Shown in pieces: positions 1-7,917 of a stretch of DNA of 64,000 bases. Origin of the DNA: an uncultured Opitutia bacterium (lineage in GTDB: Bacteria; Verrucomicrobiota; Verrucomicrobiia; Opitutales; Opitutaceae); contig CAIQKV010000082.1 of assembly GCA_903872505.1 (NCBI GenBank), positions 1 to 64,000 of the forward strand. The letters are read 5' to 3'. How positions within the stretch are numbered: position 1 is the first letter of the stretch; every line of letters starts with the position of its first letter. Position numbers and translations under genes: made by a program. The notes beneath the pieces were generated by a model that made no database searches, was not told the DNA's origin, and worked only from the letters and a program-made list of their open reading frames with translations.

Positions 1-7
1 GACCGGA

Positions 8-358
8 TTACGGGGCGTAGGTGATCGTGCGCACGCCGGCGACACCGGCGATCGTGATCGCCACACCCTGCGTGAACGCGCCGGGATAGGTCTCGTTCGC
101 GACCAGGTTCAGCGACTTCACATAGTTCGAGGTACCGATCAGGTTGTTGATCGACACGGTCGAGACACCGTTTTCCAGGTAGTACTGGTCGGCGGCGCCG
201 GACAGCTGGCGCGCGTTGTTCAACACGGCCTTGTCCTGCGAAGCCTGGCGGACCTTCTGGAACGCCGGAATCGCCATCGCGGCCAGCAGGCCGATGATGA
301 CGACGACAATCATGATTTCAACAAGGGTGAAACCCTTGGACTGGTGCATATTTTTCAT
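8..358 (-). CDS. Type IV pilin-like / type II secretion pseudopilin, prepilin N-terminus
   Basis: The 116-residue product begins with a short leader ending in KG followed by FTLVEIMIVVVIIGLLAAMA, the class III (prepilin peptidase) signal with Glu at +5 and the hydrophobic alpha-1 helix. The rest is a short globular domain with residues such as ARQLSGAADQYYLENG, a composition I associate with Opitutaceae pseudopilins. It should be cleaved and N-methylated by PilD and assembled into a pilus or secretion pseudopilus in the inner membrane and periplasm. I start at the ATG at 358 because the leader fits there; a second ATG three codons inside is possible, and the reading frame open further upstream has no pilin character. 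It lies outside the island repeat, co-oriented with tRNA-Pro, so it is probably native chromosome. Confidence 0.85.
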   Translation of the reverse strand: MKNMHQSKGFTLVEIMIVVVIIGLLAAMAIPAFQKVRQASQDKAVLNNARQLSGAADQYYLENGVSTVSINNLIGTSNYVKSLNLVANETYPGAFTQGVAITIAGVAGVRTITYAP

Positions 359-673
359 GGGGATGTTTATGATGATGATACAAAATGCCCAAGAACGGGC
401 AGAATGGAAATCAGCCACTGCCGATCGACATTCGCAATTCCTCTCGTGCCGAATACGTAATCTTACTGTCGCTGAAGCCGAGGAGCCCATCCGGACCAAC
501 ATCCACTGGGAGCATGCAAGTGCATGTCTGGTAACCAAGTATGATCCACGAAACCCCGCTTACGACGGCGACGCCCTTGGGTTCGGTTCGCTCCAGCGTT
601 CGTACGGATTGCCACTCGCCTTTGAAACGGCAGATCTGAAAAACCGCCGACGCTGTCTTTACCGGGTCGGGGA

Positions 674-701
674 AAATGGTCGGGCTGGTGAGATTCGAAC
701 T
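674..701. repeat. attL-like direct repeat: copy of the tRNA-Pro 3' end
   Basis: Positions 674-701 are identical over 28 bp to 22264-22291, which is the CCA end, acceptor 3' strand and T-arm of the tRNA-Pro gene. The shared block includes ggtgagattcgaact. Matching stops at once on both sides (673 versus 22263, 702 versus 22292). A lone copy of a tRNA 3' end far from the rest of a tRNA is the standard scar of site-specific integration into a tRNA gene, so I read it as the distal attachment site of a 21.6-kb element. Confidence 0.88.
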
Positions 702-1224
702 TCGTCACAACTAGTCGTAAGTGACGTTTCGATAATGGCCTATGCAAGGGCGAAATGTTGCGGCGCACAGAGAGGCGCATACGATTTACCCGTACCGAAT
801 CGATAGGATTCATCTCCGGCCACCTCCACTTTCCTATCAACTTCCCTGCCCCTTGCGCTCGTGAGCAGCTTTACGCCGGGTCTCGTCGCGATCTCTTTGC
901 TCAATCACAGCCGGCGCGCATACCAATGAATTTGTGTGCCAAGCCCTTTGATCCTTGCCGGCGCTAAAGCGAACCGGGAGAACGATGCCTGACATAGCTG
1001 GCATTAGTCACACGGCTCAGCGGCTTCGAGATGAACCTTGCTGCCTTGACTGTGTGCGAGGGGACTCCGGTTGGCCAGTGACAGCACTTTCACCGGCGGG
1101 AGTTTGTGTTGCCGCGTTCAGAGGGTAAATCGCATGCTGGTAATCCAGCCGCTGCGACGAGTAGCTCATCCCGGCGCAATTCGTAAAAGTAGCGCCACCG
1201 GCATGGGCCATTCACCGCTATGGG

Positions 1225-1377
1225 TTGCCGCAATTTCGGGTCGATTCCCTTCAGTACATCAAGACCAACTTGAGCTTTGAACTGGGCACTGTGCTGGCGT
1301 CGTTTCTTGGACATGAATCGCTGGATTCAGGTTTGGACTTAACGATCCGTCCTGTCCAACTTTCGGGCTTCACCTCA
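1225..1377 (-). mobile_element. Truncated IS3-family element: terminal inverted repeat plus OrfA start
   Basis: Read on the minus strand from 1377, the sequence starts TGAGGTGAAGCCCGAAAGTT and continues with GGACAGG, which fits the terminal repeat style of IS3-group elements (TGA..TG..CCC..AAGTTGGACA). The ATG at 1314 then opens a frame starting MSKKRRQHSAQFKAQVGLDV, a typical IS3 OrfA N-terminus carrying the first helix of the HTH domain. Similarity ends after roughly 25 residues, near LKGID, after which the frame (running to 1090) has no transposase character. No opposite terminal repeat or OrfB is visible, so only one end survives. Confidence 0.7.
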
Positions 1378-1457
1378 GCACGCGCCTTCTGGTCCGATTT
1401 GACCCGGCCGCACACCGCCGGTTAATTTTTATCTCTACTGCTTTTTGAAACAATCCC

Positions 1458-1808
1458 ATGAAACAAACACATGCGCTGCCCCCTGATGAAGCACTCTGCC
1501 TGATCGCCCGCCATTTTGCAGCGCTGGCCGATCCTCTGCGTTTGAAGATTGTGCATACTTTGATCGATGGGGAAAAAAACGTCAGCGGTTTGGTCAAGAC
1601 GACCGGCGGCTTGCAGGCCAATGTGTCCCGCCACCTGCACAAACTGACCGCGGCCGGCGTGCTCAACCGCCACAAGCAAGGCGCCCAGGTTTTCTATGCG
1701 ATCGCCGACCCGTCGATCTACGACCTATGCGAACAGGTGTGCGGCAGCCTTGAAAAACGCCTCGTCAAGCAGACCAAGGCGATCGGGGCGGTTGCGAGCC
1801 GCCATTGA
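1458..1808 (+). CDS. ArsR/SmtB-family transcriptional regulator
   Basis: This 116-residue protein is a winged-helix repressor of the ArsR class: ALADPLRLKIVHTLIDGEK leads into the recognition helix region QANVSRHLHKLTAAGVLNRH and a beta-wing ending QVFYAIADPS. The C-terminal helix carries DLCEQVCGSL. With Cys15 near the N-terminus, these cysteines could form a thiol sensor, but they do not sit where the SqrR/BigR sulfane-sulfur sensor pair usually lies, and the usual metal-binding ELCVC motif is absent. It is the first gene of the island cargo, 278 bp upstream of the FadL-type gene and co-oriented with it, so control of the downstream sulfur operon is likely. The ligand is unknown: persulfide, metal or arsenic all remain possible. 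Confidence 0.85.
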   Translation: MKQTHALPPDEALCLIARHFAALADPLRLKIVHTLIDGEKNVSGLVKTTGGLQANVSRHLHKLTAAGVLNRHKQGAQVFYAIADPSIYDLCEQVCGSLEKRLVKQTKAIGAVASRH

Positions 1809-1918
1809 GGTGCTCCGAAGCCGGTTCATAATAACTGGCGGTGAAGGTGGAAGGCCAGACCGCTGGTGCCAGCAATATTTAGACACGATTCACGCGCAGC
1901 ACCGGTCGGCGCATAATT

Positions 1919-1945
1919 AGAATATCTTAACCTACAAGATATTCT
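1919..1945. promoter_or_regulatory. Perfect 10-bp inverted repeat, candidate ArsR operator
   Basis: AGAATATCTT at 1919-1928 and AAGATATTCT at 1936-1945 are exact reverse complements separated by 7 bp. The site lies in an unusually A+T-rich gap between the ArsR gene and the FadL-type gene. ArsR proteins bind A+T-rich dyads of this size upstream of the genes they control. A weak stem without a T-run makes a terminator less likely. The link to this particular ArsR protein is inferred from position. Confidence 0.6.
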
Positions 1946-2086
1946 ATCTTATCTTTAGCTAGTTATGAGCATAATGTGTTATTTGCATAGCTTATAGCAA
2001 AAGATGCGTAGCCGGATTTTTTCATTAGGCAGATAGTGGGGCCACGGATCGACCGCCAATTTCCGGCGTTCGCCCCGCACCCTGCC

Positions 2087-3532
2087 ATGTCAAAACCCAG
2101 AACCCTCCCCTCCTCCTTCGTGATTATTGCCGCGACGATTCTTGGTGTCGTCGCGCCCGCAACGTTGCATGCGACCAACGGCATGAACATGGAAGGGTAC
2201 GGCCCCGTCGCCACCGCGATGGGTGGCGCCTCCTTCGCCTATGACAACGGCACCGCCGGGTTGATCAACCATCCGGCAACGCTCGGGCTCATGACCGAGA
2301 ACGCCCGACTCGATCTCGCCCTCGGCATCCTCGGACCGCACATCGATGTTACCAGTCCGTCCACGACACCGAATATCTTCGGCGTGCCGGCGAACCAGAA
2401 GGCCAGTTCCACCGCCAACGCATTCTTTATGCCGGCGGTGGGCTATGTGCGGCGCAGCGGCAATTTCGTTTATGGACTCGGCATGTTCGGCCAAGGGGGC
2501 ATGGGTTGTGAATACGACGCCGACTCCTGGCGTGGTCTGGGCTTTGGCCTCAAGAACCGCACGGAAGTTTCCGTGGGGCGAGTGATCGTGCCGCTGGTCT
2601 ATCAAGTGAACGACACCCTGCAGATCGGGGCGACGGCCGATTTTATGTGGGCGGGCATGGACCTGAAGATGGCCATGAGCGGCAACCAGTTTTTCGACCT
2701 CGTGATGCCCACCAGCCAGCGTTTTGGGCGCGCCTCTGGCGCCATCGTCCAGAGTTTCGGGCAGATTCTGGCCACCATGCCAGCCGGCACCTCGGTAGAC
2801 TATGCCTATTTCAATTTTTCCAACAGCAATCTGTTCACCGGCGAGGCCCGCAGCTACGGTTACGGCGGAAAAATCGGTCTCGTCTATACGCCGTCGAAAG
2901 ACCTCAGCTTCGGTCTCACCTATCACACCCAGTCCGTGTTGTCCGACATGACGGCAAAGGGTGATACGCTCAGCTTCCAACTCAACGTCCCCGGCATGGG
3001 CCATATTCCGCAGTCGCTGACGGGCGACTTCCGCGTCCACAATTTTCAATGGCCCGCGATGCTCGGCGCCGGCCTCGCCTGGTATCCGGCTCCGCGCTGG
3101 ATGATCGCCGCGGATGTGCGGGAGATCTTTTGGAAAAACGTGATGAAGGAATTTAACATGAGTTTCGTGGCCTCGGCCGCCGCGAGCAATGGCCCCTTTG
3201 CCGGCCAAGACCTCAACGCCGTTTTGTTCCAGTCCTGGAGCGACCAAACCGTGGTTCAACTCGGCGCAGCCTACCAAGCCACCGACAAACTCACGCTGCG
3301 CTTCGGCGGCAACTTCGGCAACAACCCGGTCCCGGACACCTACCTCAACTGTCTCTTCCCGGCCATCGTGAAGGACCACCTCACCGCCGGCTTCGGCTGG
3401 AAGTTCGATGCCCGGTCTTCCTTCGACGCGTCCTTCACCTATGGGTTCAAGGTCAACACGGTCAATGGCTCGGGCGCCAGCGTCAGCCACAGCCAGACGA
3501 ACGTTCAGCTCATGTATAGCTACCACTTCTAG
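2087..3532 (+). CDS. FadL/TodX-family outer-membrane channel
   Basis: The 481-residue precursor has a signal peptide ending near LHA/TNG. The mature N-terminus has the FadL plug signature: NGMNMEGYGPVATAMGG, then YDNGTAGLINHPATLG. The remainder is rich in alternating aromatic strands, closing with a C-terminal strand ending in Phe (LMYSYHF), as expected for a 14-strand barrel. FadL relatives pass hydrophobic molecules such as fatty acids or toluene. Here the gene is followed after 28 bp by the TAT-signal molybdoenzyme gene and heads the sulfur operon, so uptake of a hydrophobic sulfur species such as elemental sulfur or long polysulfides is an attractive inference, though unproven. I chose ATG 2087, which starts just before the signal peptide; a GTG at 2036 is also in frame. 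Confidence 0.85.
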   Translation: MSKPRTLPSSFVIIAATILGVVAPATLHATNGMNMEGYGPVATAMGGASFAYDNGTAGLINHPATLGLMTENARLDLALGILGPHIDVTSPSTTPNIFGVPANQKASSTANAFFMPAVGYVRRSGNFVYGLGMFGQGGMGCEYDADSWRGLGFGLKNRTEVSVGRVIVPLVYQVNDTLQIGATADFMWAGMDLKMAMSGNQFFDLVMPTSQRFGRASGAIVQSFGQILATMPAGTSVDYAYFNFSNSNLFTGEARSYGYGGKIGLVYTPSKDLSFGLTYHTQSVLSDMTAKGDTLSFQLNVPGMGHIPQSLTGDFRVHNFQWPAMLGAGLAWYPAPRWMIAADVREIFWKNVMKEFNMSFVASAAASNGPFAGQDLNAVLFQSWSDQTVVQLGAAYQATDKLTLRFGGNFGNNPVPDTYLNCLFPAIVKDHLTAGFGWKFDARSSFDASFTYGFKVNTVNGSGASVSHSQTNVQLMYSYHF

Positions 3533-3560
3533 ACGGCACCGTTAGTTCGTGTTCATCGTT

Positions 3561-5756
3561 ATGAATTCTCTCTCGCGCCGCCGTTTCCTGAAAATAGCCA
3601 CCACCACGATTTTGGCGGCAGGAGTAGCCGGTCGGGCCACACGCGCCTTGGCCGCCGCCGCGGCGGCGAACGGTGGCCCCTCTGGCACCCGCCGGGTGCC
3701 GACTTATTGCGACATCTGCTTCTGGAAGTGCGGGGCGATTGCCAGCGTGCGCAACGGAGAACTTTGGAAAATCGAGGGGAACCCCTCCGACCCGCTTTGC
3801 CGGGGCCGCCTCTGCCCTCGCGGCACGGGTGGGATCGGCGCCCACACCGACCCCGACCGCCTCCGGGCCCCACTGATTCGCACCAACCAGCGGGGTGAGG
3901 AGAAATGGGAGGAGGTCACGTGGGACGAGGCGCTGGAATACATCGCCACGCGCATGAAGAAAATCGCCTCGGACCATGGGCCTGAGTCGATGGCCCTGTT
4001 TGCGCATGGGGTTGGCGGGACTTTCCTCAAGCACACGCTCAAGGCCTACGGGGTGAACAATATCGCCGCGCCTTCGTTCGCGCAGTGCCGTGGTCCGCGT
4101 GACGTGGGATTTCGGCTGACCTTCGGGGACGACGTGGGTTCACCGGAGCGCACGGATATCGAGAATGCCGGCTGCCTCGTTCTCATCGGATCGCACCTCG
4201 GCGAGAACATGCACAACACGCAGGTGCAGGAATTCGCCACGGCGGTGGGTCGCGGGGCGAGCCTAATTGTCGTTGATCCGCGCTTCTCCGTCGCCGCCAG
4301 CAAGGCAAAATTCTTCCTGCCGATCAAACCCGGCACCGACCTGGCGCTGCTGCTGGCCTGGATGCACGTCCTCGTTGCCGAGAAACTCTACGATGCCGAC
4401 TACGTGGCGAAATACGGCTTTGGTTTCGAGCAATTTGCCGCTTCGTTGACCAGTTATACTCCGGAGTGGGCCTTTGTTGAAACCGGCATCGAGCCCGGGG
4501 TTATTCGCGCCACGGCCCGAGAAATGGCTCGTTACCATCCGGCTACACTGGTCCATCCCGGCCGCCACGTAAACTGGTATGGTGACGATGCTCAGCGCAG
4601 TCGCGCCGTCGCCCTGCTCAACGCCCTGCTTGGCAGCTGGGGTCGTAAGGGGGGCTTTTATCAGCCCTCGAGCATGGACATACCGGCCTACCCGTATCCG
4701 CACTATCCGAAGGCAAGCCGGCCCACGGTAGACAATCCCGGACGCAAATTCCCGTTCGCGCACGAGGCCATATCCACCGGCATCCGCGACGCCACCCTCA
4801 CGGGCCAGCCCTATCCCATCAAAGGCTGGATGGTTTATGCGACCAACCTGCTCAATGCGCTGCCAAACCAGGCTGAAACCATCCGCGCCATCCAGCAACT
4901 CGACCTCCTGGTGGTCGTCGATGTCATTCCCAGTGAAATCGCGGGCTGGGCTGACGTCGTGCTGCCCGAGTCCATCTATCTTGAGCGCTTCGATGAGCTG
5001 AACCCCGAGTATTTCAAGGAACCCTTCCTCGCCTTGCGCCAGCCGGTCGTCGAATCGCCGAATGACCAGAAACCCAATTGGTGGATTGCGCGGAGTCTGG
5101 CGCAAAAGCTCGGCCTGGGAGCTTATTACCCGTGGAAGGACATCGAGGAATATTTGGAGTATCGCGTCACGGCGGCCGGCTTGAGTTACCCGGAGCTGAA
5201 ACAAAAGGGGATTCTCCACGGCCCGCGACAGCCGCTCTATTTTGACGAAGGCGCCCCCGCGGAATTCGACACCCCGTCGAAGAAAATCGAGTTCTATTCA
5301 CTCCAGCTGGAAAAGGCCGGGTTTGATCCGGTGCCGCGCTACACGCCGCCCCCACCTGGTCCCGCCGGCTCCTTCCGCCTGCTCTTCGGGCGGGCCCCGA
5401 TGCACTCGTTCAGCCGCACCCAGAGCAATCGGCTCCTGTCCGATTTGATGAGCGAGAACGTCGTCTGGATCAATCACACCGCCGCTTCCCGCCTCGGCCT
5501 CAAGACCGATGACTACGTCCGGCTGCGCAACCAGGACGGCGTGGTGAGCAACCGCATCAAGGTGAAGGCCACGGAACGGATCCGGCCCGAATGCGTTTAT
5601 CTGGTCCACGGCTTCGGACATACCTCGCGGGGCCTGCGCCATGCCTTCGGCAAGGGCGCCAGCGACAGCCAGCTCATCACGCGTTATCGGACCGATCCGC
5701 TCATGGGGGGCACGGGCATGAACATCAACTTCGTCACGGTCGAACCGGAGGCCTGA
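3561..5756 (+). CDS. psrA: Molybdopterin oxidoreductase of the PsrA/PhsA type (polysulfide or thiosulfate reductase catalytic subunit)
   Basis: This 731-residue protein begins with a twin-arginine signal (SRRRFLK), so it is exported folded to the periplasm. Cys50, Cys53, Cys57 and Cys85 form the CX2CX3CX27C site for the [4Fe-4S] cluster. The sequence near residue 176, FAQCRGPRD, offers a cysteine as Mo ligand, which separates sulfur-type (Phs/Psr) and Arr enzymes from Ser- or Asp-ligated relatives. RFSVAASKA and IKPGTDLALLLAW follow as in PhsA, and the C-terminal dinucleotide-binding domain is complete. With the Fe-S subunit 3 bp downstream and the NrfD subunit next, this is a CISM complex. 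Sulfur neighbours favour polysulfide, thiosulfate or tetrathionate over arsenate. I start at ATG 3561 beside the Tat motif; GTG 3549 is in frame. Confidence 0.88.
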   Translation: MNSLSRRRFLKIATTTILAAGVAGRATRALAAAAAANGGPSGTRRVPTYCDICFWKCGAIASVRNGELWKIEGNPSDPLCRGRLCPRGTGGIGAHTDPDRLRAPLIRTNQRGEEKWEEVTWDEALEYIATRMKKIASDHGPESMALFAHGVGGTFLKHTLKAYGVNNIAAPSFAQCRGPRDVGFRLTFGDDVGSPERTDIENAGCLVLIGSHLGENMHNTQVQEFATAVGRGASLIVVDPRFSVAASKAKFFLPIKPGTDLALLLAWMHVLVAEKLYDADYVAKYGFGFEQFAASLTSYTPEWAFVETGIEPGVIRATAREMARYHPATLVHPGRHVNWYGDDAQRSRAVALLNALLGSWGRKGGFYQPSSMDIPAYPYPHYPKASRPTVDNPGRKFPFAHEAISTGIRDATLTGQPYPIKGWMVYATNLLNALPNQAETIRAIQQLDLLVVVDVIPSEIAGWADVVLPESIYLERFDELNPEYFKEPFLALRQPVVESPNDQKPNWWIARSLAQKLGLGAYYPWKDIEEYLEYRVTAAGLSYPELKQKGILHGPRQPLYFDEGAPAEFDTPSKKIEFYSLQLEKAGFDPVPRYTPPPPGPAGSFRLLFGRAPMHSFSRTQSNRLLSDLMSENVVWINHTAASRLGLKTDDYVRLRNQDGVVSNRIKVKATERIRPECVYLVHGFGHTSRGLRHAFGKGASDSQLITRYRTDPLMGGTGMNINFVTVEPEA

Positions 5757-5759
5757 ACC

Positions 5760-6299
5760 ATGGCGCGCTACATTATGGTCATCGACACCCGGCGCTGCGT
5801 CGGCTGCATGGATTGCGTGGTGGCGTGCAAGACGGAGAACAACATCCCGGAAGGCTATACCCGTGATTGGATCACTGAGACGGTGTGCGGCGAGTTCCCG
5901 ACAGTCGGGCTGGAGATCCGCACCGAGCGCTGCAACCAGTGCGCAAATCCACCATGCGTTTCCTGCTGTCCGACCGGCGCCAGCCATGTCCACGAGCGTG
6001 GTGGAGTAGTGCTGGTCAACAAGGACGAGTGCATCGGGTGCAAGGCCTGCCTGGCGGCTTGCCCCTATGACGCCCGTTTCATCCATCCCGACGGCTATGC
6101 CGACAAGTGCACCTTCTGCATTCATCGCGTGGAAAAAGGCCTGGACCCGGCTTGTGTCTCAGTCTGCCCCACCCATTGCATGCATTTTGGTGATGCGGAC
6201 GATCCGTTGAGCGAAGTGAGCCGGCTGCTGACCTCCCGCCCGCAACACACGCTCCTGCCCGAGGCCGGGACCAAGCCGCGCATTTACTACCTCACGTGA
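5760..6299 (+). CDS. psrB: Four-cluster [4Fe-4S] electron-transfer subunit (PsrB/PhsB type)
   Basis: The 179-residue protein has four cysteine groups: CVGCMDCVVACK near residue 14, CNQCANPPCVSCCP near 60, CIGCKACLAACP near 90, and CTFCIHRVEKGLDPACVSVC near 117. This is the DMSO-reductase-family B subunit pattern, each group supplying ligands for one of four cubanes. It should pass electrons between the NrfD-type membrane subunit and the molybdoenzyme. It has no signal of its own, consistent with co-export with the Tat-bearing A subunit. Only 3 bp separate it from the upstream gene and 13 bp from the downstream one, so the three are clearly one operon. Confidence 0.92.
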   Translation: MARYIMVIDTRRCVGCMDCVVACKTENNIPEGYTRDWITETVCGEFPTVGLEIRTERCNQCANPPCVSCCPTGASHVHERGGVVLVNKDECIGCKACLAACPYDARFIHPDGYADKCTFCIHRVEKGLDPACVSVCPTHCMHFGDADDPLSEVSRLLTSRPQHTLLPEAGTKPRIYYLT

Positions 6300-6312
6300 A
6301 CCCCTCACGCCC

Positions 6313-7356
6313 ATGACCGAGTTCACCCTTTATCGCCACAACCCATTGCTGGACCCCGCGGTGCATGTCTGGGGCTGGGAAATACCGGTCTATCTTTTCC
6401 TCGGCGGCCTCGTTGCCGGCCTGATGATCATCGCCGGCGTCCGCCTCCTCATCATGCGCCCAACGGCCCGGCAGGCCCTCGTCTGCTGCACGGTTGGACC
6501 CCTGATCGGCCTCGTGTTGCTCAGCGCGGGCATGTTCGCGCTGTTTCTGGACCTCAGCCATAAATTCTACGTTTGGCGCCTCTACCTCGCCTTTGAACCG
6601 ACTTCGCCCATGTCGTGGGGCGCGTGGATTCTGCTATTCGTTTACCCGGCACTGCTGGCCAACGCCTTGACCCATCTGCCTGAGGCCATCCCCGCGCTGG
6701 CCAAGCGCGTTCCCGTGTTGGTGACCATCAGTGACTACATCCTGGCCCGGCCGCGCATCGTCGTGGGCATTGGCCTGGCCAACATGGCCATCGGCGTCGC
6801 CCTGGGCATCTACACGGGGGTGCTCCTCGGCGCGATGGGCGCCCGGCCGCTCTGGAACAGCGCGGTGCTCGGCCCGCTGTTTCTGTTTTCCGGGTTGTCC
6901 ACAGCGGCGGCCTTGTTGCACGGGATCCTGGTTCTCACGACGCCGGATGACGAGCGCCCGCAATTTGCCGACTTCCTGCTTTCGATGGTGGCGCGCTGGT
7001 CCCAAGCGCGCCCGCTCGACACCCGCATCGCGCCCACGCTGGCCCAGGCCGACAACAGCTTTCTGACGATTGAACTCGGGTTGCTCGGTTTCCTGCTGAT
7101 CGGTCATCTGACCTCGACCGCAGTCCATCAACAGGCCGCCGGGCTCCTGCTGACCGGACCTTACGCCGCCGTGTTCTGGGTGTTCGTCGTTGGCCTGGGC
7201 ATTCTCGTCCCCTTGGTCATCCAGCACCTCGAACTGTTGCACCGCATCCGGCACACCATCGCACCGTCCCTCCTCGTGCTCAGCGGCGGCCTGGTGCTGC
7301 GCTTCGTGCTGGTGGCCGCCGGCCAGGCCAGCCACTGGGCCACCGCGTTGCCCTGA
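6313..7356 (+). CDS. psrC: NrfD/PsrC-type membrane anchor and quinone-interacting subunit
   Basis: This 347-residue integral membrane protein has about eight to nine hydrophobic helices. It opens with HVWGWEIPVYLFLGGLVAG, the hallmark of the NrfD family (WGW...YLFLGG..AG). PsrC/NrfD subunits exchange electrons with menaquinol at the membrane and pass them to the B subunit. It completes the A-B-C set of a complex iron-sulfur molybdoenzyme. The next gene starts 21 bp later, so the transport genes are probably on the same transcript. Direction of electron flow (sulfur reduction versus oxidation) cannot be read from sequence alone. Confidence 0.9.
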   Translation: MTEFTLYRHNPLLDPAVHVWGWEIPVYLFLGGLVAGLMIIAGVRLLIMRPTARQALVCCTVGPLIGLVLLSAGMFALFLDLSHKFYVWRLYLAFEPTSPMSWGAWILLFVYPALLANALTHLPEAIPALAKRVPVLVTISDYILARPRIVVGIGLANMAIGVALGIYTGVLLGAMGARPLWNSAVLGPLFLFSGLSTAAALLHGILVLTTPDDERPQFADFLLSMVARWSQARPLDTRIAPTLAQADNSFLTIELGLLGFLLIGHLTSTAVHQQAAGLLLTGPYAAVFWVFVVGLGILVPLVIQHLELLHRIRHTIAPSLLVLSGGLVLRFVLVAAGQASHWATALP

Positions 7357-7377
7357 AATAATTTAACCCGTCCAACC

Positions 7378-7917
7378 ATGTCATCCTCCACCGAAATTTC
7401 CCCCGCGGAGCAGCCGCACATGAATCCCTATTGGGCCGGCTTCGGCCTCGGACTCGTGCTTCTGGCCTCCTTCGTCATCATGGGCCGTGGCCTGGGCGCC
7501 TCCGGCGCCTTCACCACCGCCGTGGCCACCACCGTCCACGCCATCGCACCCGCCCACGCCGAGGGCAACGCCTTTTACGCCGAGTATCTGGGTGACGGCG
7601 CCACCAGCCCGCTCAAGGACTGGCTCGTCTTCGAGGTGCTGGGGGTGTTTCTCGGCGGCTTTCTCTCCGGGGCTTTGGCCAACCGGCTCAAGTTCACGAT
7701 CGAAAAGGGGCCGCGCATCACCAACCCGCGTCGCCTTTTGCTCGCCGCGATCGGGGGGGCCCTCATGGGCATCGGCGCCAAGCTCGCGTTGGGCTGCACC
7801 AGTGGCCAGGCCTTGACCGGAGGGGCGCTGCTCAACCTGGGCAGCTGGGCCTTCATGATGTGCGTGTTTGGCGGGGCCTATGGCCTCGCCTGGTTCCTGC
7901 GGAGGGCCTGGCTATGA
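7378..7917 (+). CDS. YeeE/YedE-family half-transporter (thiosulfate/sulfur uptake), first half
   Basis: The 179-residue membrane protein carries the family signature GCTSGQ near residue 140, in the segment MGIGAKLALGCTSGQALTGG. In characterised YeeE-type thiosulfate transporters, conserved cysteines relay the substrate across the membrane; here one such Cys is present. Full-length YeeE proteins contain two such repeats, so this is a half-size subunit, and the second half is the next gene. The stop overlaps that gene's start as ATGA (7914-7917), pointing to translational coupling and a fixed stoichiometry. Location directly after psrABC supports a sulfur substrate. ATG 7378 is used; a second Met at codon 14 is possible. 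Confidence 0.85.
   Translation: MSSSTEISPAEQPHMNPYWAGFGLGLVLLASFVIMGRGLGASGAFTTAVATTVHAIAPAHAEGNAFYAEYLGDGATSPLKDWLVFEVLGVFLGGFLSGALANRLKFTIEKGPRITNPRRLLLAAIGGALMGIGAKLALGCTSGQALTGGALLNLGSWAFMMCVFGGAYGLAWFLRRAWL

Larger units (their letters stand above)
359..1457. other. Gene-poor stretch with island left end and decayed mobile DNA
   Basis: About 1.1 kb between the pilin gene and the ArsR gene has no convincing intact gene. It contains the left copy of the tRNA-Pro repeat (674-701) and a truncated IS3-type transposon end (about 1225-1377). The remaining frames are short and low in coding character on both strands. This is the typical look of an island boundary where integration functions have eroded. 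Confidence 0.7.

Noticed and set aside
3561-5756. Arsenate reductase (ArrA) as an alternative, given the ArsR-family gene nearby
   Set aside because: The sequence follows PhsA/PsrA landmarks, and no ars genes are present while many sulfur genes are. It cannot be fully excluded.
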